In this document: positions 12,760 to 21,620 of the stretch, piece by piece
How positions within the stretch are numbered: position 1 is the first letter of the stretch
Layout: the number at the start of each line of letters is the position of its first letter
Source: Batkoa obscura
Taxonomy: Eukaryota > Entomophthoromycota > Entomophthoromycetes > Entomophthorales > Batkoaceae
Reading direction: 5' to 3'
DNA length: 64,000 nucleotides
Assembly (NCBI GenBank): GCA_030770535.1
Contig: JASVEC010000025.1
Span: 62,001-126,000 of the forward strand
Position numbers and translations under genes: made by a program
The notes under the pieces: generated by a model
The model's input: the letters and a program-made list of their open reading frames with translations, nothing else
The model's database searches: none
Told to the model about the DNA's origin: nothing

Positions 12760-13668
12760 ATGAGTGAACTTAGACAACGTAAAGAAGAACATAGAAGAGA
12801 AATTGAAGTAACGAAGGAAGATTTAAACGCAAGTAGCACTACACCAAGGGAATTAATAAGAAGATTTTTTACTTGGCTTGGTTTTGTTTTGATATGTAAC
12901 GTTTTAGCTTCTTATTTAATTACTGAATCTTTTACTTGGGGTTATAAAAATAAGTATACTAACTGGAGGACTTATATTCCTGTAATATTTAATATAAAAT
13001 AGCGAAAATAATAATTAACGTATTAATAGAGAAAACAGATTACCTTCACTGGAAAAGAGCTAGCTAAATATGATGGTACAAACCCAGACCTACCTATTTA
13101 TATTGCCATAAAGTAAACTTTTATGAAAAAAATGCGATCCTTCTAAACTTTAATTTAATAGTGGTGAAGTTTATGATGTTACGAACGGAAAAATGTATTA
13201 TGGAAAGGTATTTTTATTTCTCTTTTTTATCTCTGCTTTTATTTAATTTAAAAGGGAGGAAGTTATCATTTCTTTTCTGGTAAAGACGCAGCTCGTGCTT
13301 ATGTTACTGGATGCTTCAAAACTCATCTTACTCATGATTTGAGAGGTTTGGATGAGCATGATATTGAGGTAATAATACATAATAATTATATGTGGTATAA
13401 AACATATCGTAATACTATAAAATTTTAAAAATATAATATTTTTTGGTGTCAATACTAATTAAATAATATTTTTTGGTGTTAATACTAATTAAATAATATT
13501 TAGGGAGTTAAGGATTGGCAAGAGTTTTATCGCAATCATGAAACTTATTATAAAATTGGTAATGTAATCCATGAGCCTATTGACCCCGATTCCCCTATTC
13601 CAGAAGACTGTAAAGTAGATGGTAAAAGAAAAGCATCAGAAACAGTACAAAATGCAAATAAAAAATGA
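12760..13668 (+). CDS. Membrane cytochrome b5-like heme/steroid-binding protein
   Basis: Five exons: 12760-12981, 13030-13112, 13162-13207, 13255-13368, 13504-13668; 209 aa. A charged N-terminus (MSELRQRKEEHR) is followed by one transmembrane segment at about residues 39-56 and a cytochrome b5-like domain of the MAPR type (PGRMC/Dap1/neuferricin group) at about 75-175. Hallmarks are ITFTGKELAKYDG, INGEVYDVTNGKMYYGKGGSYHFFSGKDAARAY (quoted only in part in the family) and GCF. Relatives bind heme and support cytochrome P450 enzymes of sterol synthesis, usually in the ER. The last intron carries a tandem 30-bp duplication of its 3' end. The Lys-rich tail (KRKASETVQNANKK) has no recognised role. 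Confidence 0.86.
13441..13500 (+). repeat. Tandem 30-bp duplication at an intron 3' end
   Basis: Two 30-bp copies (13441-13470 and 13471-13500) differ at one position and lie at the 3' end of intron 4 of the cytochrome b5-like gene. Each copy holds one TACTAAT branch-site-like word, so the intron has two candidate branch points before the single acceptor at 13502-13503. Confidence 0.85.
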
Positions 13669-13724
13669 ATCGATTTTTATTGAATAATAATAAATTATAT
13701 TTTATTATTAAATATGCATTTTAT

Positions 13725-14367
13725 TTATGCTCCTTTAAGTTTATACTTTGTGTTTTCCAATTTAATGATATCTCCTTTTAAACTGAATGCTATATAATCG
13801 ATACATAAACTAAGCAATCCTTTAAATAATGGAAGTAGAAACCAAAGCCAGGTCCAATGACCGTCTGAAATTGGAAACAAAAAATAGTTTATAGTACAAA
13901 GAAGACAAATAGATAATTTTATATATATGTATCTTTTTTCGATTTTATCAAATATTGTTGGTTTTGCATCTTCTGATTTAGTGGTATGTGTCCATATTAA
14001 ACTCCAGTTTAATGTATCGTCAATAATTATTATAAAATGAAGCGGATTCAATGAAAACTCAAAGAATGAGCTTTAAAAGGGTTAATATTATAACCAAAAT
14101 TATATTAATAATAAAATATTACATTATCGTTAGAATAGTAAATAGAGCAGAGACTATGATCTAAAGGAACTAATTAAAATGATTAATAATTAAAAATAGA
14201 ATTAAAATTACTTTAAACTCCCCATTCATCCTTTCGTCTTCCAGATTGTATTTCATAATTAGACGTTCCTGCTCTTCTTCATCTAACATCAACTCATTCT
14301 CTAAAATATCATCTGAGCTATTTTCATCTTCATTAAAAACTAAAGGATTCCTTTTTATCACTGGCAT
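13725..14367 (-). CDS. Unrecognised small membrane protein
   Basis: Three exons (minus): 14367-14212, 14160-14123, 14070-13725; 179 aa. I do not recognise the family. The first 50 residues are acidic (NEDENSSDD, LDEEEQERL). They are followed by hydrophobic stretches: IIVSALFTILTIISFF, LHFIIIII, then LSICLLCTINYFLFP and WTWLWFLLPLFKGLLSL, so three or four membrane segments. The C-terminus is polar and basic. Joining the exons keeps one frame and converts two otherwise meaningless fragments into a coherent topology, which is the main argument for the model. Its start is 67 bp from the start of the MPP6-like gene on the opposite strand. The membrane location cannot be told from sequence. Confidence 0.65.
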
Positions 14368-14434
14368 TTTTAAAAAACTATTTGAAAACTTAAAAAAATC
14401 TAATTTTATTCTTTTACTTTTCTCTTTTTTTAAA

Positions 14435-15249
14435 ATGCCAAAAGAAAGATCAAAAAACAATAAAAGTATGAAAAGTATTTAAAAAAACAACTAACAAATA
14501 TTAAAATTTTAGATTCTACAGGTAAAAGCTCAAACACAACAAACAAAAGAGAACCTCGACAATCTCGAAAGTCAGCTATTGAGATACCTGCTGAGTTACT
14601 TGAAGATGATACCAATGCTTCCAAAAGCAGCGCCAAAAGTCTCCAAAGTAGTTCCAAAGACTCAATTACAAAAAATGGAACCAAAACTTCCGGTCATAAT
14701 AAAGATAAGACCATATCAAAAAACCTATTATCAATGAAGGTAATAATAAACTATATAAAAAAATAACAAATAGAAACATTTTTAGTTTATGCAAAGAACA
14801 TTACAAGAGCAAGATAGACAGAGTTTAGACCAAATTGGTAATAGTAAAAATAAAGAAGCTAACTGGACAGTACGCTATAAGCATACTAGTGATGAGATGA
14901 GGTAAACGAATTATTATTAATAAATAAGTTAATTCTTATTAACTAAATGATAGTAAGTTTAAAGTTAGTTATGATACATCTTATCTTTCATACTCTAAGG
15001 GAGAGGAAGAAAGTAATACTGGTCGTCAATCTTTTGGTAATTTTAACCAAAAGATACAGGTAATCATTTATTTATTTATAAGAGAATTATATTTCCTTTT
15101 TTGTTTAATAAATCATTTAGGCCATTACTGAAGAGACTGAACGTAAGCTTAGAATGGAAAGGATTGAAAAGCTAGAGCTACAAAATAGTATAAGTAACGA
15201 AGAGATGGCTAATAGAATGAAAAATAATTTAAAAAGACCTTTTCATTAG
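14435..15249 (+). CDS. MPP6: MPP6-like nuclear RNA exosome cofactor
   Basis: Five exons: 14435-14474, 14513-14739, 14786-14901, 14954-15059, 15121-15249; 205 aa. The signature is SKNLLSMKFMQR, spanning the exon 2/3 junction, followed further on by GRQSFGNFN; both match the M-phase phosphoprotein 6 family (SKNLLxMKFMQR; RxSFxGFN). Mpp6 binds the exosome core and recruits the Mtr4 helicase for nuclear RNA processing and decay. The N-terminal 85 residues are a Ser/Lys-rich linker not typical of short homologs. The first intron begins with a GTATTT donor immediately before an in-frame stop, so splicing is needed. A CTAAC branch site is visible in it. Confidence 0.85.
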
Positions 15250-15526
15250 TTATATGATGATTACTTTGAAATGATTTTTTGTATGATTTTATAGGTTTTG
15301 CTAATATTATTAATTAACATTACTTTTGATTGTATATTTTTTCAAATAAAAATTAAGTGTTTTTGTCTATATTAATGGTTTTTAAAACCACATTTACTTT
15401 TGGATTTAATAAAAATAATTACCAAAATACTCCAGACCCATTTTAATTTTTTATTGAAAAATCATTTATCATTTTGAATCATAATAGGCCTTATACTTTC
15501 TTTGATCAAGATCCTTTGAAGTACAT

Positions 15527-15973
15527 TCAATTTTCTTCTTTAGTAGGTGGTGGCCCGCAAGGTTGAATCATTTTCTACAACTAAATAAATAAATGATACT
15601 AAATTATAAATGCTTCCTACCTCCAAACAATGAAATTTAATTCTGCCAATGGACTCGCCTTCAGCAATTGAAAAATAATGGGTTAATTGAGCATGACCAA
15701 TATAACTTGCATAAGAATCTCTATGTTGATTGAGCATCCATTCACTAGTAAAAGGATTATTTTTAAAACTTGTACTTGATTAATAATTACAATTTAGTAG
15801 TATCAGCATGTCCTGTTCCTACGTATTTGGATTGTACTATGCTATGTGGTTAGTTTAGTTAATTTAATTAATTATTATAGTTACAGTGCTCTAATTGAGA
15901 GTTTAAATTAAATCTATCCTAAATAATTAATGCTATTAGTACTCTCTATTAAATTTATAATCTAATTTACCAT
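15527..15973 (-). CDS. SF3B5: Splicing factor 3B subunit 5 (SF3b10)
   Basis: Five exons (minus): 15973-15971, 15918-15885, 15836-15791, 15744-15621, 15574-15527; 84 aa against 86 in human. Motifs match the family along the whole length: NSQLEHLQSKY, GTGHADTTKFEW, NQHRDSYASYIGH, then QPCGPP near the end. It is a core component of the U2 snRNP SF3b complex that helps branch-site recognition. The first coding exon is just the ATG: a GTAAAT donor follows directly and the frame resumes at DRFNLNSQLEH. Four introns in a 255-nt coding sequence is dense even for this window. PRKRIP1, another spliceosomal protein, lies next door on the same strand. Confidence 0.93.
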
Positions 15974-16094
15974 GATTAAAAAATAAAAATTAAACAAAGT
16001 TTTGCATTTTATTAAATAGTGCAGTTTTGTTTAGAAATAAAAAACATGATACAATAAATAAAAAGCATTATATAAAAACGATCGTTAAATTTAT

Positions 16095-16707
16095 TTATTC
16101 CAAATTTTTAATATCATTAATAGCGTCTACATTAGCTGTCATTTTGAATTTCTTCTCAGGTTCTTTCTTTTCAACCATTTCATCTTTATTTTTTCCAGCT
16201 AAATTCCCTTTCCTCTTCAACCTTTTAGCTCTTTTTTTAGCCGTTTTTTCTTCTTCTTGCTTTCGGATATTTTCTATTTGTTTCTGATATGCCTCCCTTT
16301 CTTTTTCCTATTAAATAAATTAATACACATTTAAACCTCTATTTTTAATTTTATTTACATTCCTAGCTTCTGCTTCCATTGTAGCTAATCGACTATACTC
16401 TCGCCTCCTCTGTGCACGATAAACATGGAACTCTCCACTACCTGCCCCAGCACTTGAACCTATTTATTTGTTAACAATAATATTTCGAAATAGTGACTTT
16501 CCACTTACCTTGTACATTTGGGTTAATTTCTGGTACATTACTAAATGGGTCTAGTTTATTTCTAGTACCATTCAAAGGTAAGTTGAGCTCTACATCTTTA
16601 TGTTTCATCAACTTTTCAATCTTAATCTTTTGTTTTTCTTGTTCAGTATATATATGATATCCTTTTTTTTCAGGCTTACTCTCGTCTTTTTGCTCTTTTT
16701 CACTCAT
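16095..16707 (-). CDS. PRKRIP1: PRKRIP1-like spliceosomal protein
   Basis: Three exons (minus): 16707-16509, 16459-16359, 16307-16095; 170 aa. The central block [20 protein letters not shown] is close to invariant in the PRKR-interacting protein 1 family, preceded by KIEKLM and followed by a long Lys/Arg/Glu-rich helix ([15 protein letters not shown]). The human protein sits in the catalytic C spliceosome as a long helix touching U2 and U6 RNA. The family is absent from budding yeast, which argues against a Saccharomyces-like host. Start codon is 92 bp from that of the divergent thioesterase gene. Confidence 0.9.
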
Positions 16708-16799
16708 TTTTCAAATAAAATTATAAAATAAAATTGGGTGTCATTTTTTAAATTTTACTTTTTATTTGCTCACTTTATTAATTTTAATTAAAAATTTGA

Positions 16800-17570
16800 A
16801 TGTTAAAACAATTCAGTTTGACACGAATTAATACATTAAAGCAGAGGTTGATTACACTACAAAGGTCGACTTTATTACAAAAGCAACTGGTGAATACCTC
16901 CGCATCATTCTCAACCCGACCAAAAAGAGCTCCTCTTAAACTCACTTTAACACTTTTAGCATCCACTTTACTAGCTGGCGTAACCTACCAATATTATAAA
17001 ACCATAAATGAAAAGAAAAAATTAGACAAGATATCTTATGAAATAGATGATTTACAAATTGTAAACCAACTAGAGTCTGGCAACCTAGGACCTTATAAAA
17101 AGATCGAAACTTTATTTTCCAGCGAAGCGGATAAGAGCATGGCAAAAGAGTCCAACTTGACCCAAACCACCTACCGTTCACCAGATAAAATTCCTTTCCC
17201 ACCAAGGATTTACTATAATAACCAAGAAGGGCAAAGTTATGAGGTCCATTTTGCAGGTAGCTCGTTGGGAGATGGTAGTGGTAACATTCATGAAGGTGTT
17301 ATTTCTTCTTTATTGGACGAAGCATTTGCTAGGGTAGCTTTTCAAAAGTTCCATACGCATTATCTATTTACGGCTAATTTAAGTATCGAATTTGTGGATA
17401 AGCTGAAAGTGGATTCTTTCTTTTTAATCCATTGTCAGTTGGTTGTTAATGATAAAAATTATAAAGCAGAAATTCGAGCAGAAGTTAGAGAGATTGATAG
17501 TGATAAGGTTATTGCTGATGCTACTGGTTTGTTTTTGGTTCCTAAAGATAAGAGACATTTAATTAAATAA
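16800..17570 (+). CDS. Mitochondrial hotdog-fold thioesterase-like protein
   Basis: 256 aa, single exon. The N-terminus (residues 1-45) is rich in Arg, Leu, Ser and Thr without acidic residues, as in mitochondrial targeting peptides, followed by a membrane segment at about 46-64 (LTLTLLASTLLAGVTYQYY). Residues of about 140-250 form a hotdog domain with GSGNIHEGVISSLLDEAFAR, the counterpart of the HGG..A..LDE active segment of acyl-CoA thioesterases (THEM4 and fungal relatives). The first catalytic-turn position reads NIHEG. The substrate is unknown. The topology suggests anchoring in the inner membrane, which is inference. Confidence 0.82.
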   Translation: MLKQFSLTRINTLKQRLITLQRSTLLQKQLVNTSASFSTRPKRAPLKLTLTLLASTLLAGVTYQYYKTINEKKKLDKISYEIDDLQIVNQLESGNLGPYKKIETLFSSEADKSMAKESNLTQTTYRSPDKIPFPPRIYYNNQEGQSYEVHFAGSSLGDGSGNIHEGVISSLLDEAFARVAFQKFHTHYLFTANLSIEFVDKLKVDSFFLIHCQLVVNDKNYKAEIRAEVREIDSDKVIADATGLFLVPKDKRHLIK

Positions 17571-17758
17571 GTTTACAGTTTAAAAGTTCTTATTATAAAA
17601 TAATTTAAAATAATAAACAATAAATAAACTAAAAATCTATGTTTGTTTAAATATTCTTTATATAATATATCATGAATATGTATTATTAGGTCCGTTTAAA
17701 GGTAAATTATTTAATTAGATTATTTGAAGCTAATAAAAAATATCAGTGAGACATTAGG

Positions 17759-18734
17759 TTAAAAATAGAAATATCTTACATAATTGCTTGGTACAATACC
17801 AGTTTTACCATCCTTAGAACGTGCTTGCCACCATTTTCCTTCTTTGTCTGCAATTTCTAATTCCTCTCCTTTAGCAAACGAGAGTTCATTAGAATCTTGG
17901 CTTACATCTATTAATGGTTAATTTTTTTAAACTTAACATATTGTAAAATTAATTTTACAGGCATAAGCTGCTTTAGCGCGATATTGATAATTAAGGGTAT
18001 CAGTACCACCTAACATGGTGCCGCCTAACACAGTACCACCGAATGGGTTGCCTGAGCTAGTACCAACAATATTACTAAAGCTATCAGGTCTAGCAGGATT
18101 ACTATGTTTTGAGTTATCGCTAAAGTTCCCAGCTTCATTACTTTGACTTGAATTTTGCTTTTCAACACTTTTATTAATATCCTCTTCAATGTCTTCTTCT
18201 GGACTTTTACCTAAGGCTATAAGAGTGATAAACTTGAACACCAATTTAATTGAAGTAAATTATGTTGAATTTATTAATTACCAAAGATATAACTAATAGC
18301 CCAAAACCAGCATAGGGTACCGTTGCTTTTATTTTAAGACTACTCTTTTCAATCTCATTCAGATTTTGGAAGGCTAACACACAAAATACCAAACCAATGG
18401 AAAGGTAAGCGATGAGCTATAAAATAGATTATCGTTAATGTTAACTATCAATTATAAATAATAACACTAATAACCTACGGATAAATGATAATTTTTAAGA
18501 GAGTTTGTAAACAAAATAATCAAAGTATAAATCAATACAAATAACACATAGATTAAACAAAACCAACATAATGCTGATTCTGTTTTTATTGATATTAAAC
18601 CTCCCAATGCAATTACCCAACTGATCTATAATGCTTTATTAATTTGAACTGTGACTAGTGAGCTGTTGTTTTACCGTATATAAAGCAGAAAGTATTAATT
18701 TTAATGGACTTTTAAATAGTGTCTCAAGGCTCAT
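17759..18734 (-). CDS. SHO1: Sho1-type osmosensor, four TM plus SH3
   Basis: Five exons (minus): 18734-18675, 18625-18479, 18416-18282, 18232-17959, 17907-17759; 254 aa. Four hydrophobic segments (about 12-30, 37-57, 67-84, 104-122) precede a flexible Asn/Ser/Gly linker with [14 protein letters not shown] repeats and a C-terminal SH3 domain at about 195-252. SH3 marks are AKAAYAY (ALYDY), [17 protein letters not shown] and GIVPSNYV. This architecture is fungal-specific: yeast Sho1 senses osmostress in the plasma membrane and recruits Pbs2 MAPKK through the SH3. The acceptor of exon 4 was chosen as the only AG that keeps frame and continues TM4. Confidence 0.92.
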
Positions 18735-19016
18735 TTTTTGATATATTAATTTAAGATTAATTAAATTGAAAAGAATAAAAAAATTCAACTTAATTTTTTA
18801 ATTAATTAAATTTTTAATGTTCTACTATTTTTAATATAAAGAACAATAGAGGTTGCCCTTAAATTTTGCAATCAAATCAAGCTTATCCTTTATTTTTTAA
18901 TTAACACTAGTTTAAATAGTAACCCACTTCGAAATTTTAAAAATGAAATAAATTATGAAATTACTTTATTATACTATTATGTTATATTTTATAAACTATT
19001 TTTATTATCTGCTATT

Positions 19017-20055
19017 TTATAATAAACCAAAACTAGTAACACACTCATATTTTTTTAAAGTATCATCACTTAATGGATAATTCTGTGGGCGAATTAATAA
19101 CTTAACTTTCATTCCAGCTTCAAGGGCAGCGTCAAGTTCTTGGGTGATTATTGAAATTAGTAAAATAAAACTAAAAAGTCAATAGCTTACCCAATGGATT
19201 ATCACTTAAAAACAAGATAGCCGAAGGATCTTTTTCAAGTCCAAGTTTTTTAGCAATCTTAAGATAAGATTCTTTAATTACTTTTGAACCTGCTGTTACG
19301 GTATCAAAGTGACCATCAATAAACTAAAAATAAACCTAAGTTTCAAATAAAATTAAAATATTTACTTTTAGCATATCCCCTTCTTCAGTATATTTAAATA
19401 ATAATTTCTGAGCTTCAATACTACCAGAAGAGTAAATATAAATAGGCACTTGTTCTTTTACCCATCTCTCAAACGCCTGTTTAACATCTGGGAAACAACT
19501 ATTTATTAATTTTTTGTTTTTTTTTAAACATCAGTGATTCATTTACTATCCCTTAATTTCTCCACTTTCATATCCTTCTCTCCAAATAAAACCCTGTAAA
19601 TTTTTTAATGCAGCCTGTTTACGATCAATGGACATCTGCCACTCTATGTTTTTAAGGATTGAATTTCTACTTTTTCTAAAATAATATAAGTTTAATTCAA
19701 TCTATCATTATTAAAGTTACTCCACATCTTGCTCCAAATCTGGTATCAATATCGCCCCTTCTACTTTATATTCAACATCTTTGATTGACTTTTTATTTAG
19801 TTTGTAAATGTTTTTATAACTTTAAATTTTACGCTTACTTGCAGTTGTAGTTCTTGGAGATACTTTTTGAATTCAGAATTGTCCCATAATTCAATCAATG
19901 CTGAAGGTAATTTATTTTTAAAATAAGGAAATAAATTTTCTTTCACAAACGGAATTGGAGTTGTGGTCCCTTCAATGTCGGTTAGAATTATTTTGGCTAA
20001 AATTGATTAAGATATTCTATGTATCATTATTATTGTAGTTTTTACTTTTATCCAT
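19017..20055 (-). CDS. UTR4: Enolase-phosphatase E1 of methionine salvage
   Basis: Seven exons (minus): 20055-20046, 19996-19839, 19788-19721, 19675-19547, 19498-19366, 19323-19191, 19138-19017; 250 aa. HAD-superfamily enzyme converting 2,3-diketo-5-methylthio-1-phosphopentane to the acireductone (MtnC/Utr4). The family has the first HAD motif as D-x-E: here ILTDIEGTTTPI, residues 5-16. Also visible are LQGFIWREGYESGEIKG, the second motif YIYSSGSIEAQ, a C-terminal-half lysine in GSKVIKESY and the last acidic motif FLSDNPLELDAALEAGM. Cytosolic by absence of targeting signals. Length agrees with the 227-aa yeast protein plus short insertions. Confidence 0.93.
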
Positions 20056-20446
20056 TTTAGTTATTAAAGATTATTTTTATTTTTTTAATTGATTTTATTT
20101 TTGTACTTTATTCGTAATACTTTAGCAGTTGTTTTAATTTGCTAAAACTTGACTTTAAAAATTACTGCTTTAAAAATCATTGATCAATGTAACTTTTAAC
20201 CTACCAGTCTAAAGCTACATTATCAAAAATGTTAAAGTATAATATTTGACACTTGCAAGCTATTGACTTACCTTATTAAAAGTTAGTCCAGTATTTGCTC
20301 ATATTTGAATCCACTAAAAATAAATGCAGTAGTTTGTCTAATAGTAGTTTAGCTTTGACTTTCTTGTGTTAAGCTTTCTGAAAATTGAAAGGATAAAATT
20401 AATACAATCATTTTGAATTCTTCCTTTAACTTAATTGAATTTTAAT
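20056..20446. other. Intergenic, promoter of enolase-phosphatase
   Basis: AT-rich sequence between a live gene and a decayed one. No further feature seen. Confidence 0.45.
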
Positions 20447-21620
20447 ATGCCATATCAATTCGAACAGCAACCAGATATCCTTTTAGAACATTGTTTGAAT
20501 TTTCAAAGCTGGATGAACTACTTGAGTACCACTTTTTAAGTGAACATTCATTTGATATTACAAGTAGGACTCTCAAATATAATTTAATTTACTCAACATA
20601 TAATGAAAGAGAATTCGAGAAATACCAATATTATCAAGAAAAATTCATTAAAGAGAGCAGGATATTGACGAAACATATAAATCTATATGATAGTAACATT
20701 GAATATTTGGAATATTGTCCGAACTTAAAATCTATATATTATGAAAGAGAAGAAGGCTTTGATAGCAATAATATGATTAAATTAAACCTAATTTACCAAT
20801 CTTAGAAAAATTAGCTATAAATTCATGCAAACATACACAGTTATTAAACATATTCAAGAAATATTTAAATCAACTAGAGGCTTTCGAATATGAAGAACAA
20901 TATAATAATTAATGATTTTATTAATTACTTCAACTCAGACATTTTAAGATCATTGAGATTAGATTCTAAATGCAATTTATATTGCAATAAATTAGATGTT
21001 ATTAGCCCGAAGTTCAATATTTTAAAAGTGTTACATTTAACATCATAATTTATTAATACTACCATTGAGTCTAATCCAAATACGAATTTTATATCAGGTC
21101 TAAGATTAAAAATTAAAGGCTGTTATTTTGTTTCAAATATCGAGTATTTCGGTAACCCTAGTACACTGGAAAGTATAAAATTAATAGATGATTCATGGGC
21201 TTATTTTGATCTTGGCTATAAAGAAAATAGCATGAGATTGATTGAAGATATCAGTGTTATTGTGTCAGGTTATTTTAATTTATGTTTTCAAATTGATTAT
21301 GATTTTTTAAATTATCGTCTTTAAAGCATTTAAATTTTTAGCCTATCCAAGAAATTGTTATACGCTACTTCTTTTTTACCAGACATTTAAAATACTGATA
21401 TTATTCCTTTAAATTCCAATATCAATATCTTTCAACCTCTTATTCCTATTTCCAAGTCTTGAAGTGCTTCAAGTTTAAGACATTGACTAATAGGCCTAAA
21501 TCCAGGTGAAAATATCAACCTTACACCTACTACCCCTTTACTGCTTATTATCCCAATTAAGTATATGAAATCGAGCTTTTACAGTCAGCTAAGAGAGATT
21601 CTATTTATAAATTGGATGTG
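20447..21620 (+). pseudogene. Decayed leucine-rich-repeat (F-box-type) gene
   Basis: Plus-strand coding remnants continue one another in changing frames: FRTLFEFSKLDELLEYHFLSE, then NIEYLEYCPNLKSIYY near 20695-20735, LPILEKLAINSCKH near 20800, ILRSLRLDSKCNLY, FNILKVLHLTS, NIEYFGNPSTLESIKLID near 21145-21190, and FPSLEVLQV near 21450. This repeated pattern of short Leu-rich segments beginning with a position-finding helix is that of fungal F-box/LRR proteins; the F-box itself is not clear. There is one shift near 20780 and several stops (for example near 20910 and 21045), so no product of full length is possible by ordinary splicing. A host gene family member gone to ruin is the simplest reading. 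Confidence 0.6.

Noticed and set aside
13441-13500. Possible CRISPR-like or minisatellite array
   Set aside because: Only two units inside an intron; a simple tandem duplication.
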